Origin: Candidatus Methylomirabilota bacterium
GTDB taxonomy: Bacteria > Methylomirabilota > Methylomirabilia > Methylomirabilales > Methylomirabilaceae
DNA length: 12,411 bases
Assembly: GCA_003105305.1 (NCBI GenBank)
Contig: PQAQ01000149.1
Location: 1 to 12,411 of the forward strand
Reading direction: 5' to 3'
The notes beneath the pieces are model-generated. The model did no database searches. It was not told the DNA's origin and was given only the letters and a program-made list of their open reading frames with translations. The translations under genes and the position numbers were made by a program. This document shows, one piece after another, positions 1-6,142 of this stretch. The first letter of the stretch is position 1; each line of letters begins with the position of its first letter.

Positions 1-303
1 ATGCGCATCGAGGACGAATATGGTAGACTGAACCGCCACAAGGTGTCACCCATGCCCCCGGATTGTTTTGTCAGCTTTGTTAACCCCCTTGACTACAAGC
101 CTCCTTCCCCCTCAGCTTGGACGGTGTCAAGGTATGAGTTCACTGGTGATCGTCACTCCTCAGGTACCTGCGCCGCTCACGGTCCTCCCAGTTTCGCCAG
201 ACGCATCAACGTGGCCGTGCGCACCCATCTCTTCGAGCCCCATGGCTCATGATGTCTGTTCCACTGCTCACGGGAGGGACGGGGCCGCCCAATCAGTGAA
301 CAA
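1..303. other. Non-coding or degenerate stretch, nothing recognised
   Basis: Short open frames exist on the plus strand (for example 1-252), but their composition is proline/serine rich with no recognisable domain. The minus strand is broken by stop codons in the frames I translated. It follows the TnpA remnant on the minus strand, so it may be decayed insertion-sequence or island DNA. I see no tRNA, terminator or convincing promoter. Confidence 0.4.
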
Positions 304-531
304 CTACCACCTGGAAGGCAGTAGCTTCGGAGTATCGTCGATTAGAAATCGACTGTCATCCTGGATCGGTTCACCTTCTTGCTCGGCGATATACTGGGTA
401 ACCATCTGATCGGTGATCGTCCCGGAGCTCACGGCGAGATAACCCCGTGCCCAGGGATGGCGGCCCCAGCAGAGTTTGCGGAGGTGCGCACACTCCTGAA
501 GGAGGATCCGGGAGCTGATGCCTTTGCGTCG
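304..531 (-). pseudogene. C-terminal remnant of IS200/IS605-family transposase TnpA
   Basis: Reading minus from 531 gives 75 codons ending in TAG at 304-306. The product begins RRKGISSRILLQEC, continues through WGRHPWARGYL and ends in a region with TQYIAEQ. This matches the C-terminal half of Y1 (HUH) transposases of IS200/IS605 elements: the KG.S.R.L helix, the GxHxWxxGY segment, and a helix with the nucleophilic Tyr followed four residues later by Gln (Y47 and Q51 of this fragment). The N-terminal half with the HUH metal-binding motif is missing. In its place, in a different frame, lies the N-terminal part of a DNA methyltransferase. No start codon or ribosome site belongs to this frame, so it is a dead fragment. 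The family call rests on motif recognition only. Confidence 0.7.
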
Positions 532-854
532 AGCTTGGTCTGACGCATGAGGTCATTGATCAGCGCCTTGGGGTGGACTTTTTCCTGAATGTAGAGCGGC
601 GGGGCATGAACGACGAGGTCGCTCCAGTCCTGCTCATCCTTGCCGCGCCAGACGAGCTGTGGATCGAGATCGCGGTTGCGGCCTGCCTTTTCCTCTTCCA
701 GCCCGGCTACGCCGCGCTGCACGGCCACACGCACTGGGTCCTGCTCCGCCTTTTGCAGGACCGATTGGTACTCGGCGGTGGGGATATTCTTCCGCGCGGC
801 GTCCTCGTGCTTGAGGGTCTCGACGGATTTACTGGTGGTTGGTTTCTTGGCCAT
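531..854 (-). pseudogene. N-terminal remnant of a Type III-like (Mod) DNA methyltransferase
   Basis: From ATG at 854 (with AAGGAT about 8 bases upstream) the frame encodes a charged N-terminus starting MAKKPTTSKSVETLKHEDA. It then has NRDLDPQLVWRGKDEQDW and APPLYIQEKVHPKALINDL. These segments are typical of the leader region of large site-specific DNA methyltransferases of the Mod/N6-adenine type, ahead of the catalytic domain. Similarity stops after about 108 codons. The same frame runs on to 429, but beyond 531 it is out-of-frame TnpA sequence. No DPPY-type catalytic motif or SAM-binding motif is present, so it cannot be an active methyltransferase. It diverges from the recombinase remnant starting near 922. 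Start and promoter region look intact, so a short chimeric peptide of 141 residues could still be made. Confidence 0.65.
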
Positions 855-921
855 AGTTTTTATCCTTGCTGTCCAATATGTCTCATATCTACGGCGCTGT
901 TCTGCCCATTTGTTGTCCTTT

Positions 922-1356
922 CATGACGGGTTTTCCCTGGAGGAGACGCTGACGACCTATCAGCAGCTCTGGGATCAGGTTGAGACGATCGAGCAGAAGA
1001 CGCGGACATCGGACGGTCAAGATCGACCGACGGAGATTCGCTATGACGCGGCGGTAGTCCGGGAATTCATCACCCGCCTACCCGATATCTTGCAAGCCGA
1101 TGTCCGTCTGGGACGGGAGTTTCTCCAGGAAACCTTACAACACGTCCGGATCGAGGATGGCGAGCGGCGTTTGCCATGCTGCCCGATCTGCGGGGAGGAG
1201 CAGGGTAAGATCAGCCCGCAGCATCTGAAGACCCACGGGCTGGCGCTGAGCGAGGCCTATCGGAGCTTTCCGGGATTGGGGTTCACAAAAAAGGCCCGAC
1301 TGATTATCCAGCCGAGCCCTAATGGAATATTGAATACCTTGAAGGAGCACTGTTCG
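922..1356 (+). pseudogene. C-terminal remnant of a large serine recombinase
   Basis: The open frame here has no credible start. Its upstream part (640-921) is merely antisense to the Mod fragment. From 922 the product shows a helical, glutamate-rich segment (EETLTTYQQLWDQVETIEQK), then a helix with REFITRLPDIL and REFLQETLQHVRI. A cysteine-pair motif, CCPICGEEQGK, follows, then PQHLKTHGLALSEAYRSFPGLGF. This order (coiled coil, recombinase C-terminal helices, then a zinc-finger/MucR-like tail) resembles the end of large serine recombinases. The catalytic resolvase domain and most of the recombinase domain are missing. The frame continues to a TGA at 1429-1431, but everything after about 1357 is antisense of the tRNA-fMet 3' exon. 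Lying against a tRNA 3' end, it is best read as the relic of an integrated element. Confidence 0.6.
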
Positions 1357-1400
<44 letters not shown>

Positions 1401-2057
1401 CCTGCCGCTACAGCTTTCGCTGCCTGGATGAACCAGTTTGCGGTCTGGACTTTCTCTTCACCCTCGGCTGGTCTTTGCCACCGTTAGGGTGCCTGCCGTC
1501 AAGTCTCTACACCTTCTCTGTGAGCTTCACAGCTCTCAGAGCTTGGCTCGGGGTTACCCCGCCAACGGCTTCCCCGAATTTGACAGGTTGTCGCACGCAA
1601 GTTTCCCCGCGTGCAGCCCATTGCTGGATTAGCTCCCACGCGTCACGGAAGGCGGCCGACCGTGGCTTTCGTTGGCGCTTGTCAGCTTCGACCAGATGAA
1701 TCTCACTGGCGTAGCTGATGAACACCTCAACGGGAAACACGTAAAAGAGATCTCGGTCCGGCAGGTACGCCAGCGCGAAATCGAAGTCCGAAGGGCTGTA
1801 GAGCTCTCGAACCATTACGCGCCGGTTCGTCTTTGTTCGACGATTATCGACGACGTAGTTGCCTCGCGATTCGTCGAACCAAGCGGTCTTGACCTGGACC
1901 TTGACGAGAGCGCCGCGAACATCGAATACCAAGTCGTACGACAACCGGTCTCCGATGGGTTTCAGCACTCCCCAGCCACGCTTCAGCGCATGAAGGATGG
2001 CTGCCTGTTCGGTGATGTCCCCTGTGAGCTTAGTGCTCAAGCTAATCCTGCGGATTG
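1401..2057 (-). ncRNA. Group I intron (subgroup IC3-like) in tRNA-fMet anticodon loop
   Basis: The intron starts after U33 and its last base is G (at 1401), as group I splicing requires. Core elements in order on the minus strand: hairpin P2 (GCACGC 1614-1609 with GCGTGC 1598-1593), P3 5' strand CCTGTC (1587-1582), P element AATTCGGGGAA (1580-1570), Q element AACCCCGAGCC (1555-1545), R element GGTGTAGAGACTTGACGG (from 1513), P3 3' strand (GAC...AGG, 1500-1492), P8 CACCCT/AGGGTG (1491-1486 and 1464-1459), S element AAGAGAAAGTCC (1458-1447), and P7 GACTT/AAGTC. A GAAA-capped P9-region hairpin (CAGCGAAAGCTG) sits near the 3' end. The R, Q and P segments closely resemble the Azoarcus tRNA-Ile intron as I remember it. 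P3 differs from it by matching changes on both strands (GGU/ACC there, CCU/AGG here). P1 is unclear. Confidence 0.93.
1507..2040 (-). CDS. Intron-encoded PD-(D/E)XK homing endonuclease (I-Ssp6803I-like)
   Basis: The frame lies wholly in the group I intron. I prefer TTG at 2040 as start, giving 177 residues beginning MSTKLTGDITEQ, because AGGA lies just upstream and because a GTG at 2085 would start inside the tRNA exon. Residues 5-50 form the helix-strand pattern of the restriction-endonuclease fold: TGDITEQ (E11), ALKRGW.VLKP.G, SYDLVFD (D36), then VKVQVK (Q49, K51). This is a D...QxK variant of PD-(D/E)XK. A homing endonuclease with this fold is known from the tRNA-fMet intron of Synechocystis (I-Ssp6803I), which makes the assignment specific. 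It would cut intron-less tRNA-fMet alleles and so spread the intron. Residues 141-177 are encoded by ribozyme core sequence (P2 to R element), and the TAG stop is in the R element. Activity is not shown, but the frame is intact. Confidence 0.88.
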   Translation of the reverse strand: MSTKLTGDITEQAAILHALKRGWGVLKPIGDRLSYDLVFDVRGALVKVQVKTAWFDESRGNYVVDNRRTKTNRRVMVRELYSPSDFDFALAYLPDRDLFYVFPVEVFISYASEIHLVEADKRQRKPRSAAFRDAWELIQQWAARGETCVRQPVKFGEAVGGVTPSQALRAVKLTEKV

Positions 2058-2096
2058 AGCCCAACGAGCTACCAGACTGCTCCACCCCGCGAAGAT

Positions 2097-2125
2097 ATCT
2101 TAGGCAAGGCTCTCGGCTGTGTCAA
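2097..2125 (-). promoter_or_regulatory. Sigma70-like promoter for tRNA-fMet, inside rlmN 3' end
   Basis: The minus strand reads TTGACA (2125-2120), a 17-nt spacer, then TAAGAT (2102-2097, 4 of 6 matches to TATAAT). The rlmN stop codon TAA is part of the -10. A start 6-7 nt downstream of the -10 falls at 2091-2090, the first two tRNA bases. A perfect palindrome AAGATATCTT fills the 8-nt gap and overlaps the -10. The match is visible; use in the cell is inferred, and cotranscription with rlmN is the alternative. Confidence 0.55.
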
Positions 2126-3167
2126 GGCTTTTCTGGTTGATCTCGGTGGCCAGCAAGCCGCAGGCGGCGGAAATGTCCAGGCCGCGGCTCTCGCGGATGG
2201 TGGCCAGGATGCCGGCCGACTTCAGGACGCGTTGAAATGTCTCGACACGCTCCTGTGAAGATCTCCGAAACGGGATAGCGGGGGCCTCATTCAAAGGCAG
2301 GAGATTGACCTTACACTGAAGGCCGCGCAGCAGCCGCACCAATGCTCGAGCGTCCTCCGGTCGGTCGTTGACCCCATCGATCAGCACATATTCGAACGTA
2401 ATCCGCCGCCGAGGCGGAAGCGGATAGGTCCTGAGCGCCGCCATCAATTCTTTGAGCGGATAGCGGCGGTTGATCGGAACCAGCCGGTCACGAATGTCAT
2501 CAGTCGCCGCATGGAGCGACACGGCCAGATTCACCCCAAGTCCACTCTGGCCAAGCCGTACAATCTCCGGAACCAGGCCGACAGTAGAAAGCGTCATCCG
2601 ACGCGGCGGAAACGCGAGGCCCAGAGGGTGCGCCAGAATAGTGAGCGCTTTGACGACGGCATCGTAGTTGTGAAGCGGCTCCCCCATCCCCATCAATACG
2701 AGATTGCCGATCCGCTCTTCGGGTTGAAGATCCCGCTGGAGCGCGAGCACCTGATCGACGATCTCGCCACATTGCAGGTGCCGAACGAACCCCATCTGTC
2801 CCGTGAGGCAGAAGGCACAGGCCAGGGCGCACCCCACCTGGGTGGAGAGGCACGCCGTCAGCCGATCCTCATCAGGAATCAATACCGTCTCGATCGCTCG
2901 CCCGTCCGCGCAGCCGAATAGGTATTTGCGCGTACCGTCCCGGGATATCGATCTGTTTAGAGGTGCGAGGCCGCCAATATCGGTCCATTCGGCCAGTCTC
3001 GCGCGCAGCGCCACCGGCAGATCAGTCATCTCGGCGAATGTTGCGACGCCGCGTCCGTAGATCCAGTGGAAGAGCTGTCGGCCACGGTAGGCCGGCTCGC
3101 CGTGATCGGCAAGCAGGCGCTCCATCTCTTCGAGGCTCAGCCCCTTGAGATCGATCTTGTTCGGCAT
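2100..3167 (-). CDS. rlmN: Dual-specificity rRNA/tRNA adenine-C2 methyltransferase RlmN
   Basis: A 355-residue radical SAM enzyme that methylates C2 of A2503 in 23S rRNA and, in E. coli, of A37 in a subset of tRNAs. The [4Fe-4S]-binding motif CxxxCxxC is at C113, C117 and C120 (VGCALACAFC). The two mechanistic cysteines of the family are in place: C106, seven residues before the cluster as in E. coli, and C336 near the C-terminus in ISAACGLLA. The family segments GMGEPLHNYD, RRMTLSTVGLVP, VNLAVSLHA and KVNLLPLNE are all present. The N-terminal domain with YRGRQLFHWIY is complete and length is normal. It is the last protein gene of the ruvX-mltG-TPR-rlmN set, 41 nt after the TPR gene, and its stop codon lies 8 nt before the tRNA-fMet gene. 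Confidence 0.97.
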   Translation of the reverse strand: MPNKIDLKGLSLEEMERLLADHGEPAYRGRQLFHWIYGRGVATFAEMTDLPVALRARLAEWTDIGGLAPLNRSISRDGTRKYLFGCADGRAIETVLIPDEDRLTACLSTQVGCALACAFCLTGQMGFVRHLQCGEIVDQVLALQRDLQPEERIGNLVLMGMGEPLHNYDAVVKALTILAHPLGLAFPPRRMTLSTVGLVPEIVRLGQSGLGVNLAVSLHAATDDIRDRLVPINRRYPLKELMAALRTYPLPPRRRITFEYVLIDGVNDRPEDARALVRLLRGLQCKVNLLPLNEAPAIPFRRSSQERVETFQRVLKSAGILATIRESRGLDISAACGLLATEINQKSLDTAESLA

Positions 3168-3208
3168 TGGTTGACCTGGAGAATGGGGAGAGGGGTGTAT
3201 CGGCGAGG

Positions 3209-3958
3209 CTATTGGGGGAGCTGTTTGAGTTGGCGCATCGCCTCAGCCGACATCTCGCTTGTGGAGCTCAGATCTACCACCTTCTGAAACGCCTGTTTGG
3301 CCCGCTCTTTTTCGCCGGCCGACAAAAAGGCGAAGCCCAAGGACTGATAGGCAGTGGCAAGTTCAGGCGCGTATTTCACTGCCAATGTCAGTTCGGCGAT
3401 CGCCAGCTCCACCTGTCCCTGCGCCAGATAGGCGTAGCCTAGCCGATTGTGAGCCTCAGCAAATTCAGGGGTGACGTCCAGCGCGCGCTTGAACTCCACC
3501 ACCGCATCGGCAGTCTGTCCCCGGACCATATAGACATTCCCCAAGTTCAGGTGGGCCTGCTCCGGGGTCAGGTAGGCGGGATTTGAAAGCGCCCGTTTAA
3601 AGGCCCCTACGGCCTCGTCGTACTCGGCCCGCTGAACATAGGCCGAACCAAGATTATTGTAGGCATCAGAAAAACTCGAATCGAGTTTGACTGCCCTCTG
3701 AAAAGAGGCGATGGCCAGATCGGGTCGACGATCCATCAAATAGGCCAGCCCCAAGGCGTTGTGATAGACCGCATTGCTGGACACGCTCCCGATCGCCTGA
3801 TCCAACTCTGCTATGGCCTGCTTCGCGTCACCGCCGGCCAGGTGCGTCACGCCCAAATTGTAATGAGCGTCCGCCTCCTCCCTCGCGGCGATCTGATCCG
3901 CAGTACAAGCGGCGATGAGGCAGCACAGTCCCGCAATCACCACCAGACCCCGCGTCAT
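3209..3958 (-). CDS. TPR-repeat lipoprotein, PilF/PilW-like
   Basis: A 249-residue protein with a lipoprotein signal peptide (MTRGLVVIAGLCCLIAAC, predicted lipidated C18), so it is likely membrane-anchored in the periplasm. The rest is about six tandem tetratricopeptide repeats (roughly residues 29-62, 63-96, 97-130, 134-167, 168-201 and 202-235). They show the usual pattern YxNLGxAYxxxGxxxxAxxxFxxAL. This layout fits PilF/PilW-type lipoproteins that support type IV pilus secretin assembly, but TPR lipoproteins serve many scaffolding roles and no pilus gene lies nearby. Its ATG overlaps the mltG stop codon (ATGA), and GGGAGG precedes it, so it is translationally coupled to mltG. A role alongside peptidoglycan cleavage is possible from context only. 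Confidence 0.85.
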   Translation of the reverse strand: MTRGLVVIAGLCCLIAACTADQIAAREEADAHYNLGVTHLAGGDAKQAIAELDQAIGSVSSNAVYHNALGLAYLMDRRPDLAIASFQRAVKLDSSFSDAYNNLGSAYVQRAEYDEAVGAFKRALSNPAYLTPEQAHLNLGNVYMVRGQTADAVVEFKRALDVTPEFAEAHNRLGYAYLAQGQVELAIAELTLAVKYAPELATAYQSLGFAFLSAGEKERAKQAFQKVVDLSSTSEMSAEAMRQLKQLPQ

Positions 3959-4974
3959 CCGGCCCTCCCGATCTGATATCGCCTGACCATCGCGCCATGT
4001 TCCCGCAGCGTATTCGAGAAGACATGCGTTCCGTCGTTTTTTGATACGAAGTACAGATATTCGGAGGAGGCGGGATACAGGGCAGCCATTACGGAGGCGC
4101 GTCCAGGACTTGCAATCGGTCCTGGCGGCAGTCCGCGGTGCAGATAGGTGTTATACGGCGAGGGCGCCCGCAGGTTCGCCCTAGTGAGCTTGCCGCTGAA
4201 TCGAGAAAGGCTGTAGAGCACGGTCGGATCCGATTGCAGCGGCATCCCCAGCCGCAGCCTGTTATGGAATACCGCCGAGATAAGTGGTCGCTCTTTATCC
4301 GCCTGCGCTTCCCGTTCGATCAACGATGCGAGAGTCATCACCTCCGCCACCGACATCTGCAACTCTCTGGCGCGCGCCTGCTCGGCGGAACCAAACACCC
4401 CCGCAAATCGCTGAACCATCAATCCGATGATCGCCTCTTCGCTCATCTCCCTAACGAAGCGATAGGTATCAGGGAATAGGTAGCCTTCAAGCGACGGCCC
4501 CTCCACTCCGTACTGTTGGAGCAGCCGCTGGTCCTTCAGGAGCGCCATGAACCGATTCTCGTCGACCAACCCTTTATCCTGGAGGAGCTTGGCGATCTGT
4601 CTGGCAGCATACCCTTCGGGAATCGTGACCTGATTGACAAGCCCTTTCCCCTGCTCGATTCGGCGGATCACCTCAAGCAGACTGAGGCCGGGGATAAACT
4701 CATATTCTCCGGCCAGTAGGCGTCGTTGCGTGCCGCGAACAATAGCGACGGTCAGGAAGGCGACACGGCTACGGATCACACCCGCGTCCTTCAGCGTCTT
4801 CGCAATATCGAAGGCGCCGGTCTGTGGTCTGATGACGACGGCCCTCACGGTCTCATGCGCAGATGGCCCCGGTCCATTCAGGACATACCAACCGATACCT
4901 CCGCCCATTAGCAGACAGAAGACGATAGCGAGAGCCCGCTGTGACAACGGGGGTAAGGAGATCATTCCGTTCAC
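3955..4974 (-). CDS. mltG: Endolytic murein transglycosylase MltG (YceG-like)
   Basis: A 339-residue inner-membrane protein that cleaves nascent peptidoglycan glycan strands and so sets their length. A transmembrane segment lies at residues 13-33 (ALAIVFCLLMGGGIGWYVL). A LysM-like subdomain follows (about 44-110). The YceG catalytic domain has the motif VMTLASLIEREAQ with catalytic Glu at 220 (E218 in E. coli). Further family signatures are TIPEGYAARQIA, EGYLFPDTYRF, FHNRLRLGMPLQSDPTV and the C-terminal YLYFVSKNDGTHVFS. GTG is taken as start because it overlaps the ruvX stop (GTGA) and AGGAG lies 8 nt upstream; an in-frame ATG three codons later is the alternative. The stop overlaps the next gene's ATG. 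The ruvX-mltG coupling suggests coexpression with growth. Confidence 0.96.
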   Translation of the reverse strand: MNGMISLPPLSQRALAIVFCLLMGGGIGWYVLNGPGPSAHETVRAVVIRPQTGAFDIAKTLKDAGVIRSRVAFLTVAIVRGTQRRLLAGEYEFIPGLSLLEVIRRIEQGKGLVNQVTIPEGYAARQIAKLLQDKGLVDENRFMALLKDQRLLQQYGVEGPSLEGYLFPDTYRFVREMSEEAIIGLMVQRFAGVFGSAEQARARELQMSVAEVMTLASLIEREAQADKERPLISAVFHNRLRLGMPLQSDPTVLYSLSRFSGKLTRANLRAPSPYNTYLHRGLPPGPIASPGRASVMAALYPASSEYLYFVSKNDGTHVFSNTLREHGAMVRRYQIGRAG

Positions 4975-5405
4975 GAGGAGCGCTCCTGTTGACGATGGCG
5001 GCGATCGAGGAAACCCTGGAGAATAAACGCGGCGGCCATCCGATCGACGCGTCCTTTCCGCTTGGCCCGCGACAGATCGGCCTCAATCAGAAGGCGTTCG
5101 GCCGCTCGGCTGGTCAGTCGTTCGTCCCACATCGTCACCTCCACGTGGGCGCTCTCTTTAAGACACTCGGCAAACGCCGAAGCCCGCTCCGCCGCGGGAC
5201 CCAGTGTTCCATTCATATTCTTCGGCAAGCCCACGATCACCTCGCACACACCATATTCGTCGATGAGTCCTTGAATGGCGAAAACAGCCTCCTCGTCGGT
5301 GGACGGCTCAAGCGTGGGAAGCGGTTGGGCCGTCAGCCCCAACTCATCACTCACGGCCACTCCGATTCGCTTCGTTCCAAAATCGATCCCCAGATATCGC
5401 GCCAC
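4971..5405 (-). CDS. ruvX: RuvX/YqgF: pre-16S rRNA nuclease, Holliday-junction-resolvase fold
   Basis: A 144-residue RNase H-fold protein of the YqgF family, known for 16S rRNA 5'-end maturation and annotated in older work as a putative Holliday junction resolvase. The acidic active-site residues are in place: D8 in YLGIDFGTKRIGVA, E95 in MWDERLTS and D121 in the terminal VDRMAAAFILQGFL motif. The middle segment VIVGLPKNMNGTLGPAAERA is a family signature. Length is normal. GTG at 5405 is the start, with AGGGGAG about 12 nt upstream. It is the first gene of the ruvX-mltG-TPR-rlmN set and diverges from the glycosylase gene across 53 nt. No good minus-strand promoter hexamers are visible in that gap. 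Confidence 0.96.
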   Translation of the reverse strand: MARYLGIDFGTKRIGVAVSDELGLTAQPLPTLEPSTDEEAVFAIQGLIDEYGVCEVIVGLPKNMNGTLGPAAERASAFAECLKESAHVEVTMWDERLTSRAAERLLIEADLSRAKRKGRVDRMAAAFILQGFLDRRHRQQERSS

Positions 5406-5423
5406 TGTTCGTTGATTCTCCCC

Positions 5424-5451
5424 TTGACCTCTCGGAAAAACCGGTCACAAT
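5424..5451 (+). promoter_or_regulatory. Possible promoter of the HhH-GPD glycosylase gene
   Basis: TTGACC (5424-5429), 16 nt, then CACAAT (5446-5451), in the 53-nt gap between divergent ruvX and the glycosylase gene. The expected start would lie at or next to the ATG at 5459, implying a leaderless or nearly leaderless message, and no good Shine-Dalgarno precedes that ATG. An imperfect inverted repeat (AACCGGT...ACCGGGT) overlaps the -10. Confidence 0.35.
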
Positions 5452-5458
5452 ACCGGGT

Positions 5459-6142
5459 ATGCCACAGACAGCCACCCGACGACGGCTCATCTCCCTTTAC
5501 CGGCATCTCTTTCAATTTTTTGGACCGCAGCACTGGTGGCCCGCCCGCTCTCCGTTTGAGGTAATTGTTGGCACCATCCTGACGCAGAATACCGCCTGGA
5601 CAAACGTTGAGAAGGCCATCGCGGCGTTGCGAGACGCGCGCCTGCTTCACCCCGCCGCAATCGATACCATACCACAGGAGCAACTCGCCAGGCACATTCG
5701 TCCGGCAGGATATTATAACATGAAGGCCGTGCGTCTCAAGCATTTCACGCACTTCCTGCTGACACGTTACGGCGGGAGCGTGCGGCGGATGTTTCGAGGA
5801 AAGCAACTTGAACTACGAGAAGAGCTGCTGGGAATTTCAGGAATCGGCGAGGAGACGGCCGACTCGATCCTGCTGTACGCCGGGAATCAGCCGATCTTTG
5901 TCGTGGACGCCTATACCCGTCGCGTGCTGGAACGGCACGAACTGATAGCTGCGAAGATGTCCTATGGCGAGATCCAGCGTCTCTTTATGACGCACCTGCC
6001 GACCGACCCGGCGCTCTTCAACGAATATCACGCCCTGCTGGTCGCCGTCGGCAAGACCTACTGCAGGAGCACACCGAACTGCAAGGATTGTCCCCTGCAG
6101 TACGACCTGCCCAACGGCTCACCTCTTCTGCCGCGCCCATAG
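5459..6142 (+). CDS. HhH-GPD DNA glycosylase, Nth-like / MagIII-like
   Basis: A 227-residue base-excision-repair protein of the endonuclease III superfamily. An N-terminal segment WWPAR.PFEVIVGTILTQNTAW is followed by a helix-hairpin-helix at about residues 123-140 (LLGISGIGEETADSILL) and the catalytic Asp at 150 in FVVDAYTRRVLER. The position of the Nth lyase Lys (GVGRKTA in E. coli) is Glu here (GIGEETA), so a monofunctional glycosylase without strong AP-lyase activity is expected. The C-terminal iron-sulfur motif is incomplete: C202, C208 and C211 are present (CRSTPNCKDC), but the usual fourth cysteine is missing. The WW..PFE and LTQNTAW pattern recalls 3-methyladenine glycosylase MagIII. 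Substrate is uncertain. It is the only intact plus-strand protein gene, and its end overlaps the convergent threonine synthase gene by 24 bp. Confidence 0.88.
   Translation: MPQTATRRRLISLYRHLFQFFGPQHWWPARSPFEVIVGTILTQNTAWTNVEKAIAALRDARLLHPAAIDTIPQEQLARHIRPAGYYNMKAVRLKHFTHFLLTRYGGSVRRMFRGKQLELREELLGISGIGEETADSILLYAGNQPIFVVDAYTRRVLERHELIAAKMSYGEIQRLFMTHLPTDPALFNEYHALLVAVGKTYCRSTPNCKDCPLQYDLPNGSPLLPRP

Noticed and set aside
337..353. Hairpin GTCGATT-AGA-AATCGAC as an IS200/IS605 end recognised by TnpA
   Set aside because: It lies inside the transposase reading frame, near its C-terminus; element ends normally lie outside the gene.
640..921. N-terminal 94 codons of the plus-strand frame ending in the recombinase remnant, with a membrane-like stretch
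   Set aside because: It is antisense to the Mod fragment; the hydrophobic stretch is a by-product of the reverse reading.
1672..2058. Plus-strand frame of 128 codons
   Set aside because: Shadow of the intron endonuclease gene; no domain, no ribosome site.
2041..2085. GTG at 2085 as start of the homing endonuclease (192 residues)
   Set aside because: It would start inside the tRNA exon and put 5' exon sequence into the protein. TTG at 2040 with AGGA upstream lies within the intron and fits better, though this is not proven.
4941..5564. Plus-strand frame of 207 codons
   Set aside because: It runs antisense to ruvX and into the glycosylase gene in another frame; no recognisable domain.
6119..6142. 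24-bp convergent overlap of glycosylase and threonine synthase as something special
   Set aside because: Short tail-to-tail overlaps are common in compact genomes; no terminator or repeat is involved.
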